From an uncultured Collinsella sp. (GTDB taxonomy: Bacteria; Actinomycetota; Coriobacteriia; Coriobacteriales; Coriobacteriaceae), in assembly GCA_900541745.1 (NCBI GenBank), contig UQLA01000001.1:223405-287404 (forward strand): 64,000 bases of DNA. Direction: 5' to 3'. A model generated the notes under the pieces. That model was not told where the DNA came from and ran no database searches. It was given only the letters and a program-made list of their open reading frames with translations. Positions 8,085-16,810 of this stretch are shown in pieces. Position 1 is the stretch's first letter. Every line of letters begins with the position of its first letter. Made by a program: the position numbers and the translations under genes.

Positions 8085-8621
8085 ATGTCCGATGTCGTTC
8101 GTGCCGAGAAAATCGCGCGCGAGGTCGACTATGCCGCCCGCCAGCTGGCCCAGGCGGGCCGCTTGGACCTGACGCGCGAGTTTATTCAGCATGGCGATGT
8201 GACGGTCTATACGCATGTGACCTCGGTGGCGCGGGCAAGTCTGTCCTTTGCCGAGCGCCTGGGCCGCGTCGGTGTCTCGGTCGACCGCGCTTCGTTGCTG
8301 CGTGGAGCCTTGCTGCACGACTACTTTCTCTATGACTGGCACGATCCCGACCCAAGCCATCGGCTGCATGGCTTTCGCCACCCGTTTTTTGCCCTGGCGC
8401 GTGCCGAAGAAGATTTTGAGCTGACGACGCGCGAGCGGAATATCATCGCGCGCCATATGTTTCCGCTGGTGCCGGTGCCGCCGACGTGTCGTGAGGCTTG
8501 GATTGTGTGTCTGGCTGATAAGTGGTGCGCGTTGCGCGAGACGGTCAACGGCCGCCTGCCGCGCAAGGACAAGGCGGACGATGGCGTGAGTGGCGAATCG
8601 AGCGAAAAGAGGAGAGGGTAG
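8085..8621 (+). CDS. HD domain phosphohydrolase
   Basis: This 178-residue cytoplasmic metal-dependent phosphohydrolase has an HD-domain fold. The start at 8085 is set by AAGGAGG eight bases upstream; an upstream in-frame ATG at 8013 has no such signal. The motif GALLHDYFLYDWHD gives the HD pair near residue 77, followed by HGFRHP, then IIARHMFPL and a distal LADKWCA Asp that completes the metal site. Proteins of this type in Coriobacteriia and Clostridia are small HD hydrolases of unknown substrate, probably a nucleotide or phosphomonoester. The next gene begins four bases after the stop, indicating an operon. Confidence 0.82.
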   Translation: MSDVVRAEKIAREVDYAARQLAQAGRLDLTREFIQHGDVTVYTHVTSVARASLSFAERLGRVGVSVDRASLLRGALLHDYFLYDWHDPDPSHRLHGFRHPFFALARAEEDFELTTRERNIIARHMFPLVPVPPTCREAWIVCLADKWCALRETVNGRLPRKDKADDGVSGESSEKRRG

Positions 8622-8624
8622 ACG

Positions 8625-9644
8625 GTGGGAACCGCGATCGACATGGCATTTGACGGCGCGACGCTTGCCGTCTGCCCGCTTTCGGCGCTGGTGCTCTCGT
8701 TTGCCTTCTACGGTTTTTGCGGTTGGGCATGGGAATCGACAGTCTGCGCCATACTCAACCACGGACGATTTGCCAACAGTGGCTTTTTGCTGGGGCCGTG
8801 CTGCCCTATCTATGGCGCGGGCGGCATTGCCTGCTGGCTGCTGTTGCGCGGAATTCCTGACGCGTCGAGCCAGTTTGTCGCGGCAGCGCTCGTATGCAGC
8901 GTGATTGAGTACAGCGTGGGCGTGCTGCTGGAAAAAACAACAGGCGCTCGCTTTTGGGACTATTCGCACCTGCCGTTTAACCTGCACGGACGCATCTGTC
9001 TGTACTGGGCATGCGCGTTTGGCTTGGGTGCGTTGTGCATTTGCCGTTTAGTGGAGCCGGCATTGTTGGGGCTGCTTGGCCATCTGCCGGTGCTGATTGT
9101 GCGGCTGTCCGCCTTTATCGTCGCGGTTGCGATGATGGTCGACGCGGTGTGCTCGTTGGCGAGCTGGCGGCGTCTGTCCGATCAGCTGGAGCGCGTGCGC
9201 GCCGACCTTGCCGACCGCATCAACGAGTCGCTTGCTGATGCGTCCGACTCCATGCTCGAACGTATTCCCGATTCGGCGATCGACTCGGTGGCACAGACGC
9301 ATATCCGCAGCCGTGCCGTTAACGCGTGGCTGACGGAGCTGGGCGATGCGACGCTCGATGCCCTTCGTGAAAAGGCTTCGATGCCGACGTTTATCTCGGA
9401 TGGTGCTCGCGGCCTGGCGCTCGCTGCCCGCCGCGTGGCCGATGCCGCGCCGAGCATGCCGCGTCCGTCGCTCAGTCGTCGCCTTGCCGGCAAGCGCATG
9501 AGCCGTCCGGTACCGAGCGTGTCGCTCAGTCGTCGTGACCTGCGCTTTTTCAATGCCTTCCCGCGCCTGCGCATCAATCGCTACGAGGGCGTCATCCGAG
9601 CAACTAATCTCCGCGACCGCGCCCACGAGCTGTTTCGGCGCTAG
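8625..9644 (+). CDS. CmpB-type putative ABC transporter membrane protein (PF06541-like)
   Basis: This 339-residue membrane protein starts at GTG 8625 with a purine-rich GAGGAG upstream; ATG 8643 is the alternative. The N-terminal half has five or six helices and carries the family pattern FCGWAWEST, then NSGFLLGPCCPIYG, then EKTTGARFWDYSHLPFNL and GRICLYW, as in the putative ABC-transporter type IV / CmpB family. The C-terminal 150 residues are soluble, charged and Arg/Ala-rich, with two similar segments ending in SLSRR (near residues 286-290 and 303-307), an extension not needed for the family fold. Biochemical role is not established. It follows the HD gene by four bases. Confidence 0.75.
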   Translation: MGTAIDMAFDGATLAVCPLSALVLSFAFYGFCGWAWESTVCAILNHGRFANSGFLLGPCCPIYGAGGIACWLLLRGIPDASSQFVAAALVCSVIEYSVGVLLEKTTGARFWDYSHLPFNLHGRICLYWACAFGLGALCICRLVEPALLGLLGHLPVLIVRLSAFIVAVAMMVDAVCSLASWRRLSDQLERVRADLADRINESLADASDSMLERIPDSAIDSVAQTHIRSRAVNAWLTELGDATLDALREKASMPTFISDGARGLALAARRVADAAPSMPRPSLSRRLAGKRMSRPVPSVSLSRRDLRFFNAFPRLRINRYEGVIRATNLRDRAHELFRR

Positions 9645-9715
9645 TCGGGACGGGCGCGCTCACGGCTCCCTTGCTTGCGTATTTCCCGTTCGTTTCGCAC
9701 CCGTTGCCGCGCCGT

Positions 9716-9817
9716 TTCCAAGATTGCGGCACCGTTGGAGACGGCAAGATCTGGGTCGAGCCGGTCGAAGAGGTTATCCGCATCCGTACCGGCGAACACG
9801 GCCCCGCCGCGGTGTAG
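9716..9817 (+). pseudogene. decayed 3' fragment of a nitrogen regulatory protein P-II gene
   Basis: A frame ending at TAG 9815-9817 reads GTVGDGKIWVEPVEEV followed by IRIRTGEHGPAAV. This matches the C-terminal strand and tail of GlnB/GlnK (family pattern GKIGDGKIFV then VIRIRTGE). Upstream of about codon 33 before the stop the frame no longer resembles P-II, and there is no start or ribosome-binding site, so the rest of the about 112-residue protein is missing. No amtB gene is nearby. I read this as a genomic relic between the CmpB-like gene and the HAD gene. Confidence 0.7.
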
Positions 9818-9898
9818 GACAATCTTTCGCCTGACGGGCGTGCCTCTCTTGGGGCGCGCCCGTTCTCGTCTACAATATCGTGCAGACGAAGGAGAGGC

Positions 9899-10762
9899 AT
9901 GCCCATGATCAAGATGTTTGCGAGTGACTTAGACGGAACGCTGTTGAATGCCCTGCACGAGGCAGACGGGACCATTCGCCGTGCCATTCGCGAGCTGACC
10001 GAGGCTGGCCTGCATGTGGTTCCCGCGACCGGACGCTCGACGCTGCCGATCGGCGAGCATGGCTTTACAGGTCTGGCACTCGACGCCTGCTGCTCCAACG
10101 GATCCATCGTGCGTGACAGCCATGGTGAGGTGCTCAAGACCTGGACCATCGACCCGCAGGTTACCGAGGAGCTGCTCAAGGCGTTCCCGGACATTTGCTT
10201 CGACTGCTCCACGCCCGACGGCATGTTCTCGAGCGGTTCGTTCGAGATGCACCAGGCGGGCTTTAAAAAGGACAGTCCTATCAAGCGCATCGTGATGCGC
10301 GGCATGCGTGCACGTGGCGGGTATCACGAGGAACAGTATTTCGACCAGTCGATCGGTGACATCCTGCGCCATGACGTGTGCAAAATCAACTGCCGCGTGA
10401 CCTCGCCCGAGCTGGAGCGCGACCTTAAGGCATATTTGGCCGAGCGATCGGACCGCGTGGTCAACGCGCCGTTCGATCCGGTGATGTTCGAGATCACGGA
10501 CGTGGCGTGCAACAAGGGCGAGAGCGTGGCGTGGCTGGCGGGCTACTACGGTATTGCCGAGGACGAGGTCGCGGTCTACGGCGACGGCGGCAACGATATC
10601 GCCATGCTCAAGCGTTTCCGTCACAGCTACGCGACCAAAAACGGCAGTGACGCGGCCAAGGCCGCCGCGAGCGCGACCATCGGCAGTTGCATGGTCCACG
10701 CCGTCCCCAAGCATATGCTCGCCACCATGCATAAGCAGAACTCCCGCACCATCATCGAATAA
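9899..10762 (+). CDS. Cof-type HAD-IIB phosphatase
   Basis: This 287-residue cytoplasmic haloacid-dehalogenase phosphatase has motif I FASDLDGTLLN with nucleophile Asp and acid Asp near residues 8-10. Motif II Thr is in VPATGRST, the motif III Lys in NKGESVAWL and motif IV in YGDGGNDIAML. The type-IIB cap lies between. Such enzymes dephosphorylate sugar phosphates or cofactors such as FMN or PLP; the substrate cannot be deduced. AAGGAG lies eight bases before the ATG. A palindrome with a GGGAC-type core directly follows the stop and may act as its terminator. Confidence 0.88.
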   Translation: MPMIKMFASDLDGTLLNALHEADGTIRRAIRELTEAGLHVVPATGRSTLPIGEHGFTGLALDACCSNGSIVRDSHGEVLKTWTIDPQVTEELLKAFPDICFDCSTPDGMFSSGSFEMHQAGFKKDSPIKRIVMRGMRARGGYHEEQYFDQSIGDILRHDVCKINCRVTSPELERDLKAYLAERSDRVVNAPFDPVMFEITDVACNKGESVAWLAGYYGIAEDEVAVYGDGGNDIAMLKRFRHSYATKNGSDAAKAAASATIGSCMVHAVPKHMLATMHKQNSRTIIE

Positions 10763-10791
10763 TGCGACAAAGGGACTGCCCCTTTGTCGCA
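10763..10791. repeat. palindrome with 12-bp arms, GGGACTG core
   Basis: Arms TGCGACAAAGGG and CCCTTTGTCGCA flank a five-base loop and begin immediately after the HAD gene stop. It is a variant of the GGGACAG palindrome family and could serve as a terminator hairpin, but there is no T run. Confidence 0.75.
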
Positions 10792-10817
10792 TCCAAAATA
10801 TTGCCTTTACGTGTTGA

Positions 10818-10862
10818 TGCACACGGTGTGCAATAATACTCGCACTGTGCAATAGCGCACAG
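10818..10862. promoter_or_regulatory. paired operator-like palindromes upstream of the TetR gene
   Basis: TGCACAC-G-GTGTGCA (10818-10832) and CTGTGC-N6-GCACAG (10845-10862) lie just before the TetR regulator start at 10884, and TGTGCAATA is repeated directly across them. This is a typical position for self-repression by a TetR-family dimer, which would also control the downstream activase gene. Confidence 0.5.
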
Positions 10863-10883
10863 GCTGAGTAACAAGGAGGACGC

Positions 10884-11594
10884 TTGTCCCAGCTCGAGAA
10901 ATGCGATCGCCGGTCCCTTCGCTCGCAGCGTGCCCTTCGCCAGGCGCTTGCCAGCGAGCTTGCCGAAAGCGGCGACCTTTCGCGCATTAACGTCGCGTCG
11001 CTCACCGAGCGTGCCGGCCTTACGCGCCGCACGTTCTATTCGCACTACCGCGATATCCCCGACTTTATCAATCAAATCGAGGACGGCTTGCTGGCCGAGA
11101 TCCGTGAGCGCATTGAGCTCATCACCGCAGCTCAGCTGCCTGATCTCTATCACAACATCGATGAGCTCGAGCCGGCGCCCGGTTCGGTTGAGCTGCTGCG
11201 TTATCTTGCGGCCAACCGCGACTTAATCGGTGCGCTGCTGGGTCCGGGCGGCGACCAGGCCTTCATTAAAAGGATTATCGATACCGCGCGTGAGGCTGTG
11301 GTGCCGCGTGCGCAGACGGGCATTTTGGGCCTGGCGCTGGGCACGTTCTTTGACTACTACGTCACCTACGTCGTGAGTGCCGAGGTCGGCATGATTCAGC
11401 GTTGGTTTGAGCGTGGCCTCACCGAATCGCCCGAGGCCATGGCGCGCATTATGACGGTGCTCGCATTTGTGCGCCCTGGTGACCTGTATGGCCAACCCAT
11501 CGATATCAACGTGCCGGAATACGGCATGAAGCTATTGAACCTGCAGCTCGAGGACGCGGCCGACACCACCGCAGCCGTCGAGCCCAACAACTAA
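10884..11594 (+). CDS. TetR/AcrR family transcriptional regulator
   Basis: This 236-residue repressor-type protein starts at TTG 10884 with AAGGAGG eight bases upstream. The N-terminal helix-turn-helix reads INVASLTERAGLTRRTFYSHY (split: INVASLTERAG, LTRRTFYSHY) at about residues 33-54, the classic TetR recognition helix. The C-terminal all-alpha ligand domain is divergent and contains a TetR_C-like segment around LGLALGTFFDYYVTYVVS. The gene ends 11 bases before the 1595-residue activase gene, so it probably regulates that gene and itself through the palindromes at 10818-10862. The ligand is unknown; an acyl-CoA or fatty acid is plausible from context. Confidence 0.85.
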   Translation: MSQLEKCDRRSLRSQRALRQALASELAESGDLSRINVASLTERAGLTRRTFYSHYRDIPDFINQIEDGLLAEIRERIELITAAQLPDLYHNIDELEPAPGSVELLRYLAANRDLIGALLGPGGDQAFIKRIIDTAREAVVPRAQTGILGLALGTFFDYYVTYVVSAEVGMIQRWFERGLTESPEAMARIMTVLAFVRPGDLYGQPIDINVPEYGMKLLNLQLEDAADTTAAVEPNN

Positions 11595-11605
11595 GAGGAG
11601 AGACA

Positions 11606-14600
11606 ATGAGTAAACTCGTCGAGGGCATTAAGGACCGTATGGTCGCTGCCGCGCGTGAGGCTGCACCCGCCGTGGTGGATGCCGCGCAGAAGGCCGCGAC
11701 CGCAGCTGCCGAGAAAGTTGCCGAGGCAGTTGCCGATGCCAAGAACGCGGCAGGGGAGACGTCCGTTGCTAGCGAGCCCGCCACCGCCACCGAGCCCGTA
11801 GCCGCCACCGCCGCCCACGCTCCCGAAGGCGCGATCTTCAACCCCGAGAACGCTCGTGGCAACCTGCACCTGGGCATTGACGTGGGCTCTACCACCGTTA
11901 AGCTCGCCGTGCTCAACGACGACAACCAGATCGTCTACGCCAAGTACCAGCGCCACCACACCGACGTCCGCGCTTGTGCCCGCGATCTGTTCGAGGGTGC
12001 TGCGACCGTGCTGCCGACGGCTCAGATGACCTGCGCCATTACCGGCTCGGGCGGCCTGCTGCTGTCCCAGTGGCTCGACCTGGAGTTTGTCCAGGAGGTC
12101 ATCGCCAGCAAGCGTGCCGTCGAGACCCTCATCTCGGCCACCGATGTCGCCATCGAGCTGGGCGGCGAGGACGCCAAGATCATCTACTTCGACAACGGCA
12201 TCGAGCAGCGCATGAACGGCACCTGCGCCGGCGGCACGGGCGCGTTTATCGATCAGATGGCAACCCTGCTGCACACCGATGCCAGCGGCCTCAACGAGCT
12301 CGCTGCCAACGCCACCACCATCTATCCCATTGCCAGCCGCTGCGGCGTCTTTGCCAAGACCGACGTCCAGCCGCTGCTCAACGAGGGCGCCCGCCCCGAG
12401 GACGTCGCCGCCTCCATCTTCCAGGCGGTCGTGACCCAGACCATCTCGGGCCTGGCATGCGGCCGTCCCATCCGCGGCAACGTCGCCTTCCTGGGCGGCC
12501 CGCTGCAGTACCTCTCCGAGCTGCGCCACCGCTTCTATCTCACGCTCAACCTGGACGAGGAGCACCGCATTGTGCCCCAAAACGCTCACCTGTTTGTGGC
12601 GAGCGGCGCCGCCATGGCGCACGAGTCAAACAGGCTCAGCACGTTCCCGCAGCTCATCGAGGCCATCGATGCCCTGGGTGACACGCAGGGTGCCGAGGTC
12701 GAGCGTCTGGATCCGCTCTTTGCCAACGACGAGGACTTTGCCGAGTTCAAGACCCGCCACGACCAGGAAGTCGTCCCCAAGGGCAAGCTCGACGGCTACA
12801 CCGGCCGCGTGTTCATCGGCATCGACGCCGGCTCCACCACCATGAAGGCCGCGCTCGTGGGCGAGGACGGTCAGCTGCTGCACACCTGGTACGGCAACAA
12901 CAACGGCGACATCCTGGGCACGGCCAAGGTCATCATGGCCGATTTCTACAACCACATCCCCGCCGGCTGCACTATCGGCCACGTGACTACCACGGGCTAC
13001 GGCGAGGCACTGCTCATCGAGGCCCTCAAGGCTGATTCCGGCGAGATCGAGACCGTTGCGCACCTGCGCGGCGCCAAGGCGTTCCTGCCCGGCGTCGAGT
13101 TCATTCTGGACATTGGCGGTCAGGACATGAAGTGCCTGCGCGTGAAGGACGGCGTCATCGAGCACATCATGCTCAACGAGGCCTGCTCGTCGGGTTGCGG
13201 TAGCTTTATCGAGAGCTTCGCCGTCTCTATGAACATGGACGTGCGCGCGTTCGCCGATGCCGCCATCCATGCCAAGGCCCCCGTCGACCTGGGCAGCCGC
13301 TGCACGGTCTTTATGAACTCGCGCGTCAAGCAGGCGCAAAAGGAAGGCGCCACGGTGGGCGACATCGCGGCCGGCCTGTCCTATTCTGTCATCAAGAATG
13401 CCCTGTTCAAGGTCATTAAGCTGCGCGACCCCAAGGAGATCGGCAGCCAGGTGATCGTCCAGGGCGGCACCTTTATGTCCGATGCCACGCTGCGCGCATT
13501 TGAGCAGCTCACCGGCGTTCACGCCGTGCGTCCCGACATCGCCGGCTGCATGGGCGCCTATGGTGCGGCCCTGCTCGCCCGCGATCGCGCCGGCGCTGAC
13601 GGCACCTCGACCATCCTGTCGGCCGAGGACATCGCGCACCTTACCGTGACGCAAAAGCATGTCCGCTGCGGCCGTTGCTCCAACAACTGCCAGCTTACCG
13701 TCAACGACTTTGGCGGCGGCAGGCGCTTCATTACCGGCAACCGCTGCGAGAAGGGCGCTGGCCACAAAAAGCAAAAGACCGAGGCTCCCAACCTCTTCAA
13801 AAAGAAAAACGAGCTGCTCTTTAACCGCGAGGTGCTGAGCCCCGACGAGGCCCCGCGCGGCACCGTCGGCATCCCCCGCGCACTCAACATGTACGAGAAC
13901 TACCCCTTCTGGCACGCGTTCTTTACGCGCTTGGGCTTTAGCGTGCAGCTGTCCGACCAGTCGAGCAAAAAGACCTACCAGGCGGGCATCGAGTCCATGC
14001 CGTCCGAGAGCGTGTGCTACCCGGCAAAGATGAGCCACGGCCACGTGATGAACCTCATCGACCGCGATGTCGACTTTATCTGGATGCCGTGCGTGCGCTG
14101 GGAGCGCAAGGAGGACCCGACCGCCGGTAACTGTTACAACTGCCCCATCGTCATGAGCTACCCCACGGCGTTGGCACTCAACATCGACGAGATCCGCGAG
14201 CAGAACATCGAGTTCCTGTACCCGTTTGTGCCCTATCACGATAAGACCGAGCTCAAGCGCCGTCTGTACCAGGTGCTCGCCGTCGACCGCGTGGCCGATG
14301 CTGAGGCCGGTCGCGGTCGCGTGCGTGGACCCAAGATCACGCGCTCCGAGGTCGATGCCGCCGTCAACGCTGCCTTTGAGGCCGATGCGCGTTTCCACGA
14401 GGACATCCAGACCATGGGCGAGGAGGCTCTTAAGTGGGTCGAGGACCACGGCGGCCACGGCATTGTGCTCGCCGGCCGCCCCTACCATAACGACCCCGAG
14501 ATCAACCACGCCCTGCCCGAGCTTATCTCGAGCTTTGGCTTTGCGGTCTTTACCGAGGATTCGCTTGCGCATCTCGTGAAGCCCGAGCGTCCGATTCGCG

Positions 14601-16393
14601 TCGTCGACCAGTGGATGTACCACAGCCGCCTGTACGCCGTCGCCCGTTTTGTGACGATGCGCAACGACCTGGACCTGATCCAGCTCAACTCCTTCGGCTG
14701 CGGCCTGGACGCCCTGACCACCGACCAGGTGCAGGAGATTCTGGAGGCCAGCGGCAAGATCTACACCGTGCTCAAGATCGACGAGGTGTCCAACCTGGGT
14801 GCCGCGCGCATCCGCGTCCGCTCGCTCATGGCAGCGCTCAAGGACCAGGAGGCCGAGCGCTTGGCCGAGGCCACGGCCGCGGGCGAGGCCTACGAGCAGG
14901 GCGATGCCGCGCCGGTGGCGCCCTCCACGGACGCCCCCGCGTTCGCGAGCCGCAAGTACACGTTTGAGGCCCAGCGTGAGAGCGCATCGACCGCGTGGCC
15001 CAAGGTGCCCTTTACCGAGCAGATGCGCGAGGAGGGCTACACCATCCTGTGCCCGCAGATGGCGCCGATCCACTTTGACCTGGTCAAAGAGGTGTTCCGT
15101 GGTGCTGGCTACAACTTGGAGCTGCTGCCCTCGACCGATCACGACGCCGTCGAGGCCGGTCTGCGCTATGTGAACAATGACATCTGCTATCCGTCGATCC
15201 TGGTGACGGGCCAGATCATGGAGGCCATCGAGAGCGGTCGGTACGACCTGTCCAAGACGGCCGTGGTTATCAGCCAGACCGGCGGTGGCTGCCGTGCCAC
15301 CAACTACATCGCGCTCATTCGCAAGGCCCTGCGCGAGAGCGGCCACCCCGAGATCCCGGTGATCTCGCTTTCGGCCGTGGCGCTCGGCGAGGACAACCCT
15401 GGCTTTAAGATTACGCCGGCGCTGCTCAAGCAGGCGGTCTACGCGGTGCTCTTTGGCGATGTGATGATGCAGATGCTCTACCGCTGCCGCCCGTACGAGG
15501 CCACGCCCGGTGCCGCCAACGCGCTCTACGAGGAGTACATGGCGCGCGCCCGCAAGCTGGTGCCCAAGTTTAACCGCCACAACTACACCAAGCTGTGCCG
15601 CGAGGCCATCCGTGCGTTCGACACCATGCCGCTCGTGGGCGAGGGCACCAAGCCACGCGTGGGCGTGGTCGGCGAGATTCTGGTCAAGTTCCATCCCACG
15701 GCCAACAACCACGTGGTCGATGTGATCGAGCGCGAGGGCTGCGAGGCTGTGGTGCCGGGCCTGCTCGACTTCTTCCTGTACTCCATGAGTAACGCCGAGC
15801 TGCAGAAGGACGAGCTGGGAAGCTCTGCCACGGCGCGCGCTAGCATGCAGGCGCTCATTAAGCTCGTGGACTGGATGCGCACGCCGGTGGAGGAGATGCT
15901 CGAAAAGTCCCGCCGCTTTGAGGCACCCGAGCGCATCGGCACCATGGCGGACAAGGCTCGCACGGTGCTCTCGGTGTGCAACAACATGGGCGAGGGCTGG
16001 TTACTCACGGCCGAGATGCTCGACCTGATCGACCACGGCGCGCCCAACATCATCTGCACGCAGCCCTTCGCGTGCCTGCCCAACCACGTGGTGGGCAAGG
16101 CCGTGATTAAGGAACTGCGCCGTCAGCACCCCGAGAGCAATATCGTCGCGGTGGACTACGACCCCGGCGCGTCCGAGGTCAACCAGCTCAACCGTATTAA
16201 GCTCATGATCAGCGTGGCCAAGGAAAACATGCGCGCCGGTAAGGGCTTTAAGCTCGAGAAGGTGGCGCCGCTCGCGATGGATGAGGTCACTGGCCAGATG
16301 CGTGCCCATGACGGCTGCGTGAGCTGCGGCTCGGTCGACGAGAGCGCCGTGGCGTCGGTCGCTGAGCGCCTGGGACGCGGCATTAAGAAGTAG
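11606..16393 (+). CDS. fused BadF/BcrA-type activase and 2-hydroxyacyl-CoA dehydratase-like protein
   Basis: This 1595-residue protein of the acyl-CoA dehydratase activase class contains iron-sulphur ATPases that energise electron transfer to 2-hydroxyacyl-CoA dehydratases or benzoyl-CoA reductases. An Ala-rich N-terminal segment (1-80) precedes the first ASKHA domain (HLGIDVGSTTVK near 88-99, Cys in GTCAGGTGAF and SRCGVF). A second ASKHA domain starts near 405 (FIGIDAGSTTMK; Cys in EACSSGCGSF and SRCTVF). A Cys-rich RCGRCSNNCQ segment lies near 690. A DUF2229-like region includes PSESVCYPAK near 800, and an HgdB-like domain continues to a C-terminal GCVSCG motif. GAGGAG precedes the ATG. Substrate is not known. 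Confidence 0.88.
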   Translation: MSKLVEGIKDRMVAAAREAAPAVVDAAQKAATAAAEKVAEAVADAKNAAGETSVASEPATATEPVAATAAHAPEGAIFNPENARGNLHLGIDVGSTTVKLAVLNDDNQIVYAKYQRHHTDVRACARDLFEGAATVLPTAQMTCAITGSGGLLLSQWLDLEFVQEVIASKRAVETLISATDVAIELGGEDAKIIYFDNGIEQRMNGTCAGGTGAFIDQMATLLHTDASGLNELAANATTIYPIASRCGVFAKTDVQPLLNEGARPEDVAASIFQAVVTQTISGLACGRPIRGNVAFLGGPLQYLSELRHRFYLTLNLDEEHRIVPQNAHLFVASGAAMAHESNRLSTFPQLIEAIDALGDTQGAEVERLDPLFANDEDFAEFKTRHDQEVVPKGKLDGYTGRVFIGIDAGSTTMKAALVGEDGQLLHTWYGNNNGDILGTAKVIMADFYNHIPAGCTIGHVTTTGYGEALLIEALKADSGEIETVAHLRGAKAFLPGVEFILDIGGQDMKCLRVKDGVIEHIMLNEACSSGCGSFIESFAVSMNMDVRAFADAAIHAKAPVDLGSRCTVFMNSRVKQAQKEGATVGDIAAGLSYSVIKNALFKVIKLRDPKEIGSQVIVQGGTFMSDATLRAFEQLTGVHAVRPDIAGCMGAYGAALLARDRAGADGTSTILSAEDIAHLTVTQKHVRCGRCSNNCQLTVNDFGGGRRFITGNRCEKGAGHKKQKTEAPNLFKKKNELLFNREVLSPDEAPRGTVGIPRALNMYENYPFWHAFFTRLGFSVQLSDQSSKKTYQAGIESMPSESVCYPAKMSHGHVMNLIDRDVDFIWMPCVRWERKEDPTAGNCYNCPIVMSYPTALALNIDEIREQNIEFLYPFVPYHDKTELKRRLYQVLAVDRVADAEAGRGRVRGPKITRSEVDAAVNAAFEADARFHEDIQTMGEEALKWVEDHGGHGIVLAGRPYHNDPEINHALPELISSFGFAVFTEDSLAHLVKPERPIRVVDQWMYHSRLYAVARFVTMRNDLDLIQLNSFGCGLDALTTDQVQEILEASGKIYTVLKIDEVSNLGAARIRVRSLMAALKDQEAERLAEATAAGEAYEQGDAAPVAPSTDAPAFASRKYTFEAQRESASTAWPKVPFTEQMREEGYTILCPQMAPIHFDLVKEVFRGAGYNLELLPSTDHDAVEAGLRYVNNDICYPSILVTGQIMEAIESGRYDLSKTAVVISQTGGGCRATNYIALIRKALRESGHPEIPVISLSAVALGEDNPGFKITPALLKQAVYAVLFGDVMMQMLYRCRPYEATPGAANALYEEYMARARKLVPKFNRHNYTKLCREAIRAFDTMPLVGEGTKPRVGVVGEILVKFHPTANNHVVDVIEREGCEAVVPGLLDFFLYSMSNAELQKDELGSSATARASMQALIKLVDWMRTPVEEMLEKSRRFEAPERIGTMADKARTVLSVCNNMGEGWLLTAEMLDLIDHGAPNIICTQPFACLPNHVVGKAVIKELRRQHPESNIVAVDYDPGASEVNQLNRIKLMISVAKENMRAGKGFKLEKVAPLAMDEVTGQMRAHDGCVSCGSVDESAVASVAERLGRGIKK

Positions 16394-16421
16394 TTGGCCT
16401 GCTTCGAGCCGGATATAAGAC

Positions 16422-16458
16422 AAACGGGTGGCAGCCGTGCCGGCTACCACCCGTTTTT
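16422..16458 (+). terminator. intrinsic terminator of the activase gene
   Basis: A long stem from AAACGGGTGG to CCACCCGTTT with an inner AGCCG/CGGCT pairing is followed directly by a T run. It lies 29 bases after the stop of the activase gene. Confidence 0.88.
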
Positions 16459-16810
16459 GCTGGACATATGTTGCGCAAACGCCCCAACTATCACCCTTTG
16501 CGAACTTAGATTTCGGAAGTATGCGGCAAAATCTGAATAGGCTGAGCACACTAGGTATGCCCAAGCTCTGTACCTGCGGTTTTATTGGCGGAAAACCGGG
16601 GTGTGCTCAAGGGTTCCGGAATTTGCCGCATACTTCCGTAAACGACGTCTCGGTGGCACAAAAAATCGCCCTCGGCGCCTTGAAATAATGAACAAGTGTA
16701 GCCGTTCGCCGCAAATTACCGTCCGTTTATAGAACCCATCCCCAGCGTGCAGTCCCCTTACGGTTGAATAAATACACATCTATGGAATTACGTAAGAGAG
16801 GACCGTTTCC
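16459..16810. other. non-coding gap with a nested inverted repeat
   Basis: 352 bases between the activase terminator and the dehydrogenase gene. The region holds the nested inverted repeat at 16514-16638 and otherwise no convincing gene. A short plus-strand frame here overlaps the repeat and has no family resemblance. Confidence 0.6.
16514..16638. repeat. nested inverted repeat, 17-bp perfect outer arms
   Basis: CGGAAGTATGCGGCAAA at 16514-16530 is exactly inverted at 16622-16638. Inside, TGAGCACAC (16543-16551) pairs with GTGTGCTCA (16601-16609), and CGGTTTT/AAAACCG forms a hairpin at 16577-16598. The concentric pairing fits a MITE-like element or a structured RNA. Confidence 0.8.

Noticed and set aside
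12626..15712. 1028-residue reading frame on the minus strand
   Set aside because: It lies wholly inside the plus-strand activase gene, has no family resemblance and reflects GC-rich codon use in the antisense frame.
16428..16688. 86-residue protein across the nested repeat
   Set aside because: It overlaps the terminator and the inverted repeat, has no ribosome-binding site and no family match.
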